From contig NZ_JAJIRO010000004.1 of NCBI RefSeq assembly GCF_025717535.1, forward strand, positions 310,001 to 374,000: a DNA stretch of 64,000 bases. Reading direction: 5' to 3'. The stretch's first letter is position 1, and each line of letters opens with the position of its first letter. Under the pieces are notes generated by a model, which was not told the origin of the DNA, made no database searches, and saw nothing but the letters and a program-made list of their open reading frames with translations. The position numbers and the translations under genes were made by a program. Below are positions 36,761-43,673 of this stretch, one piece after another. The stretch is from Paucibacter sp. Y2R2-4 (lineage in GTDB: Bacteria; Pseudomonadota; Gammaproteobacteria; Burkholderiales; Burkholderiaceae_C).

Positions 36761-37495
36761 TCAAACAGCGCGGCGACGACCAGCGATAGCGCCCACGGCC
36801 AGCAGACCGGCAGCCATCAGGCCATAGGTCGAAGGCTCAGGCACGGCGGTCGTGACGTTGATGTTGTCAACAGCAATATTGGCCAAGTTGCCAGAGCGAT
36901 TGCAATTGCCAGCGGCGTCACAGGCATAACCCAGGACACGAACGGCCGTGAAATCAAGGCTTGCGAAGGTGCCCGTGAAGTCGGTCGTTGCGAAGTTGAA
37001 CTGGCCGTTAGTTGGACCGGACAAAGGTACTTGCACCGCCGAGCCAAGCGCGTTGAGGTTTGCGTCAAAACCTTGCAGCACCAAAATGCCGCTGACGGCG
37101 GGGAAGCTGGTCTGGCCGGTGCCGATGAAGCTGGCCTGCAGGCTGCTCATCTTGAAGGTGCTGTTGTTGTTCAGGCCAAACACGAAGTAACCGTCGTCCA
37201 ATGCGGCGTAGTACTTACTCGTGTTGTTCACCGGGCAAGCGATCGGCGCCTGGCAGATGGTGGGATCACTGCCGTCAACAATGGCACCCGCGAAGGTGCC
37301 GGGCACGGCCGTTGTACCGGAGGCTGCCCATGAAAGGGCAGTCACCCAGAAGTCGCCTTGGGCGATTTTGTCGCCATGCCCAACAATGGTCGAATCCACC
37401 GGCGCCTCAAAGTCCAAAACCGCTGCCTGGGCGGAGCCCATGGCCATCACTGCCAATGCAAGTGCTGCTGCCTTGCTGATCATCTTTTGTTTCAT
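36761..37495 (-). CDS. PEP-CTERM surface protein (QFxxD-like, copy 1)
   Basis: 244 residues; start at 37495 (MKQKMISKAAALAL) after the leader motif GAGGGC. The signal peptide ends at SAQAA. The body is beta-rich (VLDFEAPVD, then GSDPTICQAPIACPVNNTSK and YYAALDDGYFVFGL). The C-terminus has the exosortase signal VPEPSTYGLM, a hydrophobic helix and GRRRAV. The VDNINV strand just before the signal corresponds to the xxD part of the QFxxD motif. Exosortase would cleave and attach it to a surface polymer. It is cotranscribed with the S8 protease 31 bases downstream. The related copy is at 41261-41950. Confidence 0.92.
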   Translation of the reverse strand: MKQKMISKAAALALAVMAMGSAQAAVLDFEAPVDSTIVGHGDKIAQGDFWVTALSWAASGTTAVPGTFAGAIVDGSDPTICQAPIACPVNNTSKYYAALDDGYFVFGLNNNSTFKMSSLQASFIGTGQTSFPAVSGILVLQGFDANLNALGSAVQVPLSGPTNGQFNFATTDFTGTFASLDFTAVRVLGYACDAAGNCNRSGNLANIAVDNINVTTAVPEPSTYGLMAAGLLAVGAIAGRRRAV

Positions 37496-37535
37496 GTCTT
37501 GCCCTCGTTCCCAATAGTTGGGGTGTTGCACACCA
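37496..37535 (-). promoter_or_regulatory. 5' leader with hairpin, shared with the other PEP-CTERM unit
   Basis: On the minus strand the leader runs GTGCAACACCCC, then the hairpin CCCAA-CTA-TTGGG, then the ribosome-binding GAGGGC and GAC-ATG. The same sequence, with a compensatory stem change, precedes the second PEP-CTERM gene (41951-41989). The hairpin sits immediately before the ribosome-binding site, a position suited to translational or protein-mediated control. A second shared box lies upstream at about 37565-37590. Confidence 0.65.
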
Positions 37536-37564
37536 CAGATGAAGTTGACCTGGCTGTCCTCGGT

Positions 37565-37590
37565 GATACCAAGGTGCCGGTGCAACCCAG
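37565..37590 (-). promoter_or_regulatory. Conserved upstream box of PEP-CTERM unit 1
   Basis: The minus-strand sequence CTGGGTTGCACCGGCACCTT followed by GGTATC aligns with the block at 42018-42042 before the other unit (CTAGGTTGCGCGCGGACTTG then TGATC). Both lie about 68-95 bases upstream of the respective ATG. It may be the promoter or an activator site; no convincing sigma-54 -24/-12 match was found in it. Confidence 0.4.
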
Positions 37591-37850
37591 CTCTCTCGCC
37601 ACGACTGCATGCTTGGCAGTGCTTTGGCTTGAGCGACCGATTCTCAACAGGCAAGCCAAGGGGGGCATCCCAACTTGCCCGCCCCCCAGAGCGGGGGGGA
37701 AAGGGTTTTCACCAAACGTTCACAAAGCACCCGGCCGCGAGCTTCGGTTATAGGAGCGAGCCCATTTCGCGCTATTTTTCTCCTGGCACCGCAGAAAATT
37801 CGGGTTAGTCCCAATGAGGCTGTCAAGTGAAAAAGCCACAGATTGGAAAG

Positions 37851-37884
37851 AAAAAGGAGATGAATCTTTCGATTCATCTCCTTT
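37851..37884 (-). terminator. Intrinsic terminator of the second S8 protease gene
   Basis: Read on the minus strand, AAAGGAGATGAATC and GATTCATCTCCTTT form a perfect 14-bp stem closed by a GAAA tetraloop, followed by TTCTTTCC. It is about 88 bases after the protease stop at 37972. A textbook Rho-independent terminator that separates the two duplicated units. Confidence 0.9.
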
Positions 37885-37971
37885 GGTAGCGGTTTCAAAA
37901 GTCCGCTTGAAAAAGCAGCTAGCTCCGAGAGAGCCAGCCACCCATTTTTCTCAGTTTTTCATCGCGCCCAA

Positions 37972-40900
37972 TCAGTCCAGTTGTGGGCGAGCCACGCGTG
38001 AAACTTGCTGGGTCGGTAGCGGGTCATTGGTATTGATCTCGACCAGGGTGGTGCCCAGCATCGTGCCATTGCCCACATAGCTGATGGCCCCCAGGTGGCG
38101 CTTGCCACGGCTCAAGCCCGACCAGCTCAGACCGATCGAAGCGCTACCGCCGGTGCTGACCTTGCCCGGAGCCAAAACCTTCAAGTTGCCCACACCCACA
38201 CCGCCGTTGACCACCCAGGACGAAAGCGTGTAAGTCGCCGTGCCGCCCTCGGGGTCATAGCCCACCACGCAGACCTTGTAGTCGCCCGCCGCTGGGCTGC
38301 TCAGCTGCACCAGCTCGGTGGAGCCACCCGTGCCACTGCTGCCCACTTGCGTGCCATCGGCCTTGAAGACCAAGAGGTCCAGGTCGGAGTTGGCGCCGCC
38401 GGTCGTCTCCTCGTTGTAAAGAGCAAACCGCGCCACCATGGCCCCAGGCGCCACGCTGACCGTGTGCACATTGATACCCTGGCCACCGCCGGCTTTGCAG
38501 GTGGCTGCGGTATTGGTGGTGTCGGGTTGCTTGCCGATGCTGCGGGTGTCACGCGCGGCCTCGTTCAAGCCGCCTTTGGCGGCACTCAGCGAACCGCTGT
38601 ACCCAGTACCCAAGGTAAAGACCTTGCTGCCGCTGGTGGTCTCGCTACTGACCGAGTTGGGAGCCGACAGCAGCGCAGCGCGCGCCGTCAGCGGGCTGCG
38701 CACCACGCGGCTGCCGTCAGACCAGGTCAAGGCACCGTAGGCCCAGGTATCGATCGCCGCGCTGCTTCGGGTCAGCTTGACGGTGAAGCTGGCCTTGGCA
38801 CCGGGCGCCAGAGTCAGGCTGCTGGGCGACACCAGCACATCAAAGCCCGGCACGGCGGCAACGGCGTTGTAAGTGGCCGTGGCATTACCGACGTTCGTCA
38901 CGGTACGCGTCAGCGTGGTGGAACCCAACACCGCCGCTGCAGTCAGCGAGGCCAGGTTCAGGTTGTAAGCCGGGATTGTGCCGGCCGCCACGCAAGTCGG
39001 GCCGTCGTAAACACCGGCATTGATGCCGCACAGGAAGCGCTTGTAATCGAGTTCGCCCGCGTCATAGACCAAGCCCGGGTTGCTCGCATCGTTGGGCGTG
39101 ACATGGCCAGCACCCTGAGCCCAGGGCAGCTTGCCGGTGTCTTTGGCCGAGGTATCCCAGGGCAAAGCGCCATTGCGGCCATCGCTGAAGGTGTCTTTGC
39201 CGGTGGTCATCAAGGCTGACTTGATCATGGCCGGCGTCCAACTCGGATGCTGCTGCTTGAGCAAGGCGGCCAAGCCCGCCACATGCGGGCTGGACATGGA
39301 GGTGCCGGTGTAGAACGCAAAGTTGGTGGCCGTGGTGGCGCCGCCCGCAGCGATCGCATCGCGCGCCGCCTGGTCCAGATTAGGTGACACGGTGGCCAAC
39401 ACATCGGTGCCCGGGCCGGTGACATCGGGCTTCAGGATATTGGCGTTGGCCACATTGGGGCCGCGCGAGGACGAACCATTCATCACCGGCGCCGGCGTCG
39501 CGCCCACCGTGGCCGCCCATGTGGAGATCGCCGAAGTGCCGGCCGCCCCCGCCGCATAAGTCCGTACCGCAGGCGCATCACTGGCGTACAAGTGGACCGT
39601 GGGCACCGAGTGCGCCTCTGAGACCACACCGGCACCGTTGTCCAACAAGAGCATGCCGACGCCGCCGGCGGCCGCCACCACCGCACTCTTTTCAACCCGT
39701 GCATTGGTGCCGCGCGTGCAAGCGACGACCTTGCCGGTGACCTTGGCGGGGTCCAGGCTGTTCGGGAAGCACAGATTCGCGTCTGACACGCTCGCCGCTG
39801 CCGCCTTGGCCTCGGTCGAGAGGATCAATGTTGTTTGCGGCAGCGCAGTGGTGTTCAGCGAGGCGCCCACATATTTGGCGCCATTGCCCAAGGTGGCGGT
39901 CGCGCCGTTCAAGCGGTTGTGGGTGGAGTTGCCCACCGTTGCATGCCAGGGCCCCAGATTGGCCGCCGGGCCGGTGGCCGGACCCGCATTGCCCGCCGAA
40001 GCCGCCACAAACACCCCCGCGTTCGACGCGCCCAAGAAGGCCAGCTCCGAGGGGTCGGTAAAGGTGCCGCCGCCGGCCGTGGGGCCGATGGAGTAATTCA
40101 GTACGTCGACACCATCCCGGACCGCTTGTTCCACGGCCGCCACGGTATTGCTGTCCGAGCAGCCGCTTTTCAGCGTGATGCCATCGGTCCAGCAGACCTT
40201 GTAGGCCGCCACACGGGCGCGCGGCGCAATGCCCGAGACCTTGCCGAAAGCGCTGCCGCCGGAGGTCGCCGGCACGCCGCCATTGCCACCCGCGGTGGAG
40301 GCGGTGTGCGAGCCGTGACCGCCACCGCCGCCTTGCACCGCGTCACGGGCGGAGTTGAACTCAAGCGGCGCCAGTGTTTGCAGCGGGTCTTTGAAGGCCT
40401 TCAGACCAATCAGCTTGTTATTGCAATTGGCCGCCGTCAGCCCCTCGCCCAGATCGCAACCGCCCTTCCACTTGGCGGGGGGTGGACCATAGACCTGGGT
40501 GCTGTTGACCAAGCTGTGCGTGGGCTCGCCGGTGCTGTTGTCGACGCGATCGGCAAAGCTGGGGCTTTCGGGCCAGATGCCGCTGTCCAACATGCCGATG
40601 ATCATGTCCTCACCCGCATGCTGCGGGCCACCCAGCTGCTCCCAGAGGCCGCCGGGCACCTTGTCCAGGCCCAAGAAAGTGGGGGTGTAATTGGTGTCCA
40701 ACTGCTTGATGGCGTCGGCCGAGATATTCGCCACGGCCGGGTTGCGCTTCAGGGCGCGCACCTCAGCGTCGGTCAGGCGCGCAGCAAAGCCATTGAAGAC
40801 CACGTTGTAACGGTGCGTGGGCCGAGCGTTGCTCAGGGTGGCCAACACCGCGTCTTGCTGCTGATCGAGATAGCTGATGTACGACTGCACATGGGCCGCC

Positions 40901-41100
40901 GACAGATCAAGGCGGCCTGTGCTGGATTTGGTGGCCGTGCGGCCACCGGCGCCGCCGGTGTAGTTGGCCGCCGGGGCGTCCACCAATTGAACAATATAGG
41001 AGCGACGAGTTTCTTGCGCCTGGGCTTGGCCTGCGGCGGACAAACCAGCCAGCAGAGTCAGTACGGCCAGGGCGGCGGGACGACGTGTTTTCATCATCAT
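37972..41100 (-). CDS. Secreted subtilisin-like S8 serine protease (copy 2)
   Basis: 1042 residues, collinear with copy 1 (33559-36729). The N-terminus MMMKTRRPAAL parallels MMMKLKPAAL. Signal peptide to ~30, I9-type propeptide (SYIVQLVDAPAANYTGG), and S8 domain with D172 (LDSGIWPESP), H262 (GHGSHTASTAGG), oxyanion N371 (SAGNAGP) and S601 (GTSMSSPHVAGL). The PA insert contains VGMLLLDNGAGVVSEAHSVP. The Fn3-like domain has TLTRTVTNVGNATATYN, and a PPC-like C-terminal domain has AAGDYKVCVVGYDPEGG. No anchor is present. Both copies keep all catalytic residues, so both should be active. It lies 160 bases after its PEP-CTERM partner, with a hairpin in between. Confidence 0.95.
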   Translation of the reverse strand: MMMKTRRPAALAVLTLLAGLSAAGQAQAQETRRSYIVQLVDAPAANYTGGAGGRTATKSSTGRLDLSAAHVQSYISYLDQQQDAVLATLSNARPTHRYNVVFNGFAARLTDAEVRALKRNPAVANISADAIKQLDTNYTPTFLGLDKVPGGLWEQLGGPQHAGEDMIIGMLDSGIWPESPSFADRVDNSTGEPTHSLVNSTQVYGPPPAKWKGGCDLGEGLTAANCNNKLIGLKAFKDPLQTLAPLEFNSARDAVQGGGGGHGSHTASTAGGNGGVPATSGGSAFGKVSGIAPRARVAAYKVCWTDGITLKSGCSDSNTVAAVEQAVRDGVDVLNYSIGPTAGGGTFTDPSELAFLGASNAGVFVAASAGNAGPATGPAANLGPWHATVGNSTHNRLNGATATLGNGAKYVGASLNTTALPQTTLILSTEAKAAAASVSDANLCFPNSLDPAKVTGKVVACTRGTNARVEKSAVVAAAGGVGMLLLDNGAGVVSEAHSVPTVHLYASDAPAVRTYAAGAAGTSAISTWAATVGATPAPVMNGSSSRGPNVANANILKPDVTGPGTDVLATVSPNLDQAARDAIAAGGATTATNFAFYTGTSMSSPHVAGLAALLKQQHPSWTPAMIKSALMTTGKDTFSDGRNGALPWDTSAKDTGKLPWAQGAGHVTPNDASNPGLVYDAGELDYKRFLCGINAGVYDGPTCVAAGTIPAYNLNLASLTAAAVLGSTTLTRTVTNVGNATATYNAVAAVPGFDVLVSPSSLTLAPGAKASFTVKLTRSSAAIDTWAYGALTWSDGSRVVRSPLTARAALLSAPNSVSSETTSGSKVFTLGTGYSGSLSAAKGGLNEAARDTRSIGKQPDTTNTAATCKAGGGQGINVHTVSVAPGAMVARFALYNEETTGGANSDLDLLVFKADGTQVGSSGTGGSTELVQLSSPAAGDYKVCVVGYDPEGGTATYTLSSWVVNGGVGVGNLKVLAPGKVSTGGSASIGLSWSGLSRGKRHLGAISYVGNGTMLGTTLVEINTNDPLPTQQVSRVARPQLD

Positions 41101-41142
41101 GGTGAGATCTCTTCTTCCGTTAAAAGCGGACAGCGAAACTCA

Positions 41143-41168
41143 ATCACCCGTTTGTCCGGACGGGTGAT
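41143..41168 (-). promoter_or_regulatory. Intercistronic hairpin between PEP-CTERM copy 2 and protease copy 2
   Basis: ATCACCCGT and ACGGGTGAT form a perfect 9-bp stem with an 8-base loop. It lies in the 160-base gap between the two genes of this unit. On the minus strand it is followed by TGAGTTTCGC, so it is at best a partial terminator. It could instead set the ratio of the two products. The other unit has only 31 bases here and no hairpin. Confidence 0.45.
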
Positions 41169-41260
41169 GATGGGCGCATGACAGGTTCAGCGCTAAGGCT
41201 GCCGGGCCCGCGCCCGGACACTCTGCAAAAGAGCGAGAGCGTCCTGACGGGGAGCGGTGC

Positions 41261-41950
41261 TCAGCGCAAGCGGCGGCGCGACAGCTGGCCGAAGACGGCC
41301 AGGCCCAAGCCCATCAGCAGCCAGCTGCTCGGCTCGGGCACGGCGGTGGTGATGGCGATGTTGTCGAGGGCGAACTGCGCCTGGTTGAGTGCCAAACTGG
41401 TACACACCTCGTCGGCATCGAACAAGCAGGCGTTGAAGCGCACCGAGCTGAACTCGATCTGGCCGAACTGGCCGCCGATATTCCAGCGCGAGAAGTTGTA
41501 GTCGCCATTGGCATCCGTCGGGCTGAAGCGTTTGGCAATGGTGCTGACGCGGCCACTGGCATCGGTGCCGGTGATCTGCAGCATGCCCACGCTCAGATCA
41601 CCATTCAAGCCACCGGACGGCACAACAAAGCCAAAGTCCAGGCCGTTCAGGCGAAAGCCGCCGGCGGCGCTGAGGGTCAGCGAGCCATCGTTCAGGCCCA
41701 AGTAGTAGTGGCTGTTATTGCCCTTGGGGCAGAGCAAGGTGTCGCAGGAGCCCGGGTCGCTGCCGTCGATCAAGGCACCGGCCAAGCCATCGCCCTGCAC
41801 GCTGAAATTGGCCGCGCCATCGGAGAAGCTTTCGCCATCTCCGTAGATCGTGGGGCTGAGCCCCTCAAAGGTGAGCGTGGTGGCGGCCGACGCAGCCGAA
41901 GCGGCTGCCGTCATCGCGCAAACCAGCGCCAAACGATGCAATGTCTTCAT
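41261..41950 (-). CDS. PEP-CTERM surface protein (QFxxD type, copy 2)
   Basis: 229 residues. Signal peptide (MKTLHRLALVCAMTAAASA), then a beta-rich body with TTLTFEGLSPTIYGDGES, LIDGSDPGSCDTLLCPKGNN and SHYYLGLNDGSL. These align with GSDP…CP…NN…YY..L.DG in copy 1. The QFALDNIAITTAVPEPSSW stretch carries the QFxxD motif that names a PEP-CTERM subfamily. The sorting signal VPEPSSWLLMGLGLAVFG-LSRRRLR is complete. It is the first gene of the second protease unit and immediately follows the secretion operon in the same direction. Confidence 0.92.
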   Translation of the reverse strand: MKTLHRLALVCAMTAAASAASAATTLTFEGLSPTIYGDGESFSDGAANFSVQGDGLAGALIDGSDPGSCDTLLCPKGNNSHYYLGLNDGSLTLSAAGGFRLNGLDFGFVVPSGGLNGDLSVGMLQITGTDASGRVSTIAKRFSPTDANGDYNFSRWNIGGQFGQIEFSSVRFNACLFDADEVCTSLALNQAQFALDNIAITTAVPEPSSWLLMGLGLAVFGQLSRRRLR

Positions 41951-41989
41951 GTCTCGCCCTCTGTCCCGATGTCGGGGTGTTGCACATCA
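41951..41989 (-). promoter_or_regulatory. 5' leader with hairpin before PEP-CTERM copy 2
   Basis: Minus-strand GTGCAACACCCC is followed by the hairpin CCCGA-CA-TCGGG, a GAGGGC site and GAC-ATG. Compared with 37496-37535 the stem's A-T pair is replaced by G-C on both sides while flanks are almost identical, so the base-paired structure is conserved. The matching upstream box is at 42018-42042. Confidence 0.65.
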
Positions 41990-42017
41990 TTGAAGGGGCC
42001 ACACGTCGGGTCTCGCC

Positions 42018-42042
42018 GATCACAAGTCCGCGCGCAACCTAG
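42018..42042 (-). promoter_or_regulatory. Conserved upstream box of PEP-CTERM unit 2
   Basis: Minus-strand CTAGGTTGCGCGCGGACTTG then TGATC aligns with the box at 37565-37590 before unit 1, at nearly the same distance from the start codon. The ~257-base gap 41951-42207 holds this, the leader and no gene. Confidence 0.4.
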
Positions 42043-42207
42043 TCGTTCATGCCGAAAGACCAAGCGCCCGCAAGTTGCCGACGCACACCAAGGCATGTGC
42101 GTCGATTTTGATGATGCAGGACTTGATGACCATAGTGGCTTGCCCGCCCTACAGACTAGGGCTCGGGTTTCCACCGAGCGGGTTGGGCCGGAGCGATCGA
42201 GTCGCGC

Positions 42208-42774
42208 TCAGAACAAAGGACTGGAGGCCGCCGACTTGGGCAGTTCCGGCTCCGCGCCGGTCTTGCTGGCCGGAGCGCCGGCCGCGCCTGGCGCAAAAAT
42301 CCAGTCGCGCGCCAGTTGCACGGGCGTGCCGTCGGCCTGGGTCTGGCGCAAGAGCGCTTGCTCGGAGCGGCTGTGCACTGCATTGAAGCTTTTCGGATTG
42401 ACGGGGTCAGGCACCAGCACCCAATCGGGCTTGCCGGTAAAGGGGTCGGCATAAAGGCGCCGCAGGTGGTACAGGGTCTTGGGCCCGCGCGAGTCGGCCA
42501 GCAGATCGTTCAAGGTCTGCGGGCTTTGGCCTTGACCGGGCGCCTGGCTACCCGAGGCTTTTTGATAGCTGGCAATGGCCCGCGCAATCTCGCTGCCGCG
42601 GAACTCCAGCTCACGCTCTTTCTCGCGCTGAGCGGCGGTGCTCCAACTTTGGCCCAAGGCGGCCAAGGCCGCGGCCGTGATGGCAACAAAAAACAGCAGG
42701 CCCAGATAGGTGAAGCCGCGCTGCCGCCGGCAGCGCTCTGGCTTGGGCGCAGGCGTGGGCTCAGGCAAGACCAT
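42208..42774 (-). CDS. Type II secretion-like pseudopilin (third of the distal set)
   Basis: 188 residues; ATG at 42774 overlaps the previous stop (TGATG); a GTG three bases earlier is possible. A basic leader is followed by the prepilin-like RGFTYLGLLFFVAITAAAL, in which the usual Glu at +5 is replaced (FTYLGLL), so it may be processed poorly or act as a minor pseudopilin. The central QREKERELEFRGSEIARAIA and DPFTGKPDWVLVPDP segments resemble GspG-like "secretion system X" pseudopilins. Last gene of the operon. Confidence 0.8.
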   Translation of the reverse strand: MVLPEPTPAPKPERCRRQRGFTYLGLLFFVAITAAALAALGQSWSTAAQREKERELEFRGSEIARAIASYQKASGSQAPGQGQSPQTLNDLLADSRGPKTLYHLRRLYADPFTGKPDWVLVPDPVNPKSFNAVHSRSEQALLRQTQADGTPVQLARDWIFAPGAAGAPASKTGAEPELPKSAASSPLF

Positions 42775-43172
42775 CACCAGTCGGCAAACAGCCGCCCATC
42801 ACTGGCGCGACCCGCGGCGCCGCTGCGCACGTCATAAACCTGGCCGGTGGCCATGGCATCGGGCGGCGGCGCCAGCAGGACCCAGGCCTCGCGGCTGCCG
42901 GTCAGCGGGTCTTCCGGAATTTCACGGATATAGCGCGCCGTCACCAGCTCTTCCAGCGAGTCGGGATAACGCCCCTTGTCGGCGGCATATTGGTCCAGCG
43001 CATCGCGCATCACATTCAGCGAGGTGCGCAGCGAAGTTTCGCGCGACTTTTGCAGGCTGTTGAAATAGCGCGGCGCGGCAATCGAGGCCAGCAGCGCCAC
43101 GATGGCCATCACCACAATCAGCTCGATCAGGGTGAAGCCGTTTGACTTGCATCTCTTCTTGTTCGCGCTCAT
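42774..43172 (-). CDS. Type II secretion-like pseudopilin (second of the distal set)
   Basis: 132 residues from ATG 43172, which shares its A with the preceding stop (TGATG). Class III prepilin signal NGFTLIELIVVMAIVALLAS with Glu at +5, so a type IV prepilin peptidase should cleave after the Gly. The globular part contains LRTSLNVMRDALDQYAADKG, RYPDSLEELVTARYI and EDPLTGSREAW, the GspG pattern. It probably assembles with the neighbouring pseudopilins into the pilus-like piston. Confidence 0.9.
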   Translation of the reverse strand: MSANKKRCKSNGFTLIELIVVMAIVALLASIAAPRYFNSLQKSRETSLRTSLNVMRDALDQYAADKGRYPDSLEELVTARYIREIPEDPLTGSREAWVLLAPPPDAMATGQVYDVRSGAAGRASDGRLFADW

Positions 43173-43642
43173 CACCAATCTCTGTAGCGGCTACCGTCCA
43201 GCGCGCGTCGCTCGGAACGCGAGTAGACATCAAACACATCCTTGCCGGCGCGCGGCTCGTCCGGCGGGCTGTCGGCCGCACGCAAGCCCCAGCTGGCCGC
43301 CGGCTCCAAGGCCGGGTCGGCAAAGGGGTCACGCGGCAGGCGGCGCAAAAAGTAAATCTTCTTTTCTTCTGAAGAGCGCGCATCGGCCACGCCCGCGACC
43401 AGGGCCTGCAAACTGGGCGGATAGCCGCTGTCATCGGCATTGCTCTTGACCTGGCCAGCCTCGGTGGCTTTTTTGTAAGCATCGATGGCGCCGCGCAGGG
43501 TCCGCAAGCCGGCGCGCAACTCATGCTCGCGGCTGCGCTGCACGGACATTTCCAGCAAGGGCCGCGCCGAGCCCGCCAGCATTGCCAGAATGGCCAGCAC
43601 CACCAACATCTCGATCAAAGTAAAGCCGCGCTGCTGCACCAT
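43172..43642 (-). CDS. Type II secretion-like pseudopilin (first of the distal set)
   Basis: 156 residues; start 43642 (MVQQRGFTLIEMLVVLA). The prepilin peptidase site is G^FTLIE, very close to the N-terminus. The body has LRTLRGAIDAYKKATEAGQV, GYPPSLQALVAGV and LRRLPRDPFADP, then DVYSRSERRALDGSRYRDW. These are GspG-like features with the DPW-type loop replaced by DPF. It begins 31 bases after the secretin stop. Confidence 0.9.
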   Translation of the reverse strand: MVQQRGFTLIEMLVVLAILAMLAGSARPLLEMSVQRSREHELRAGLRTLRGAIDAYKKATEAGQVKSNADDSGYPPSLQALVAGVADARSSEEKKIYFLRRLPRDPFADPALEPAASWGLRAADSPPDEPRAGKDVFDVYSRSERRALDGSRYRDW

Positions 43643-43673
43643 GGCTGCACTCAATCCTCGCTGCAGCGCAGGC

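Noticed and set aside
34312-36789. 825-codon open frame antisense to the first S8 protease
   Set aside because: The minus strand encodes a complete catalytic S8 protein with motifs; the plus-strand frame is a GC-rich shadow without recognisable domains. The same applies to the long frame at 39835-41181.
37496-37720. Sigma-54 -24/-12 promoter upstream of the PEP-CTERM genes
   Set aside because: I looked for GG-N10-GC in both upstream regions because related PEP-CTERM genes are often RpoN dependent; no convincing match in a shared position was found.
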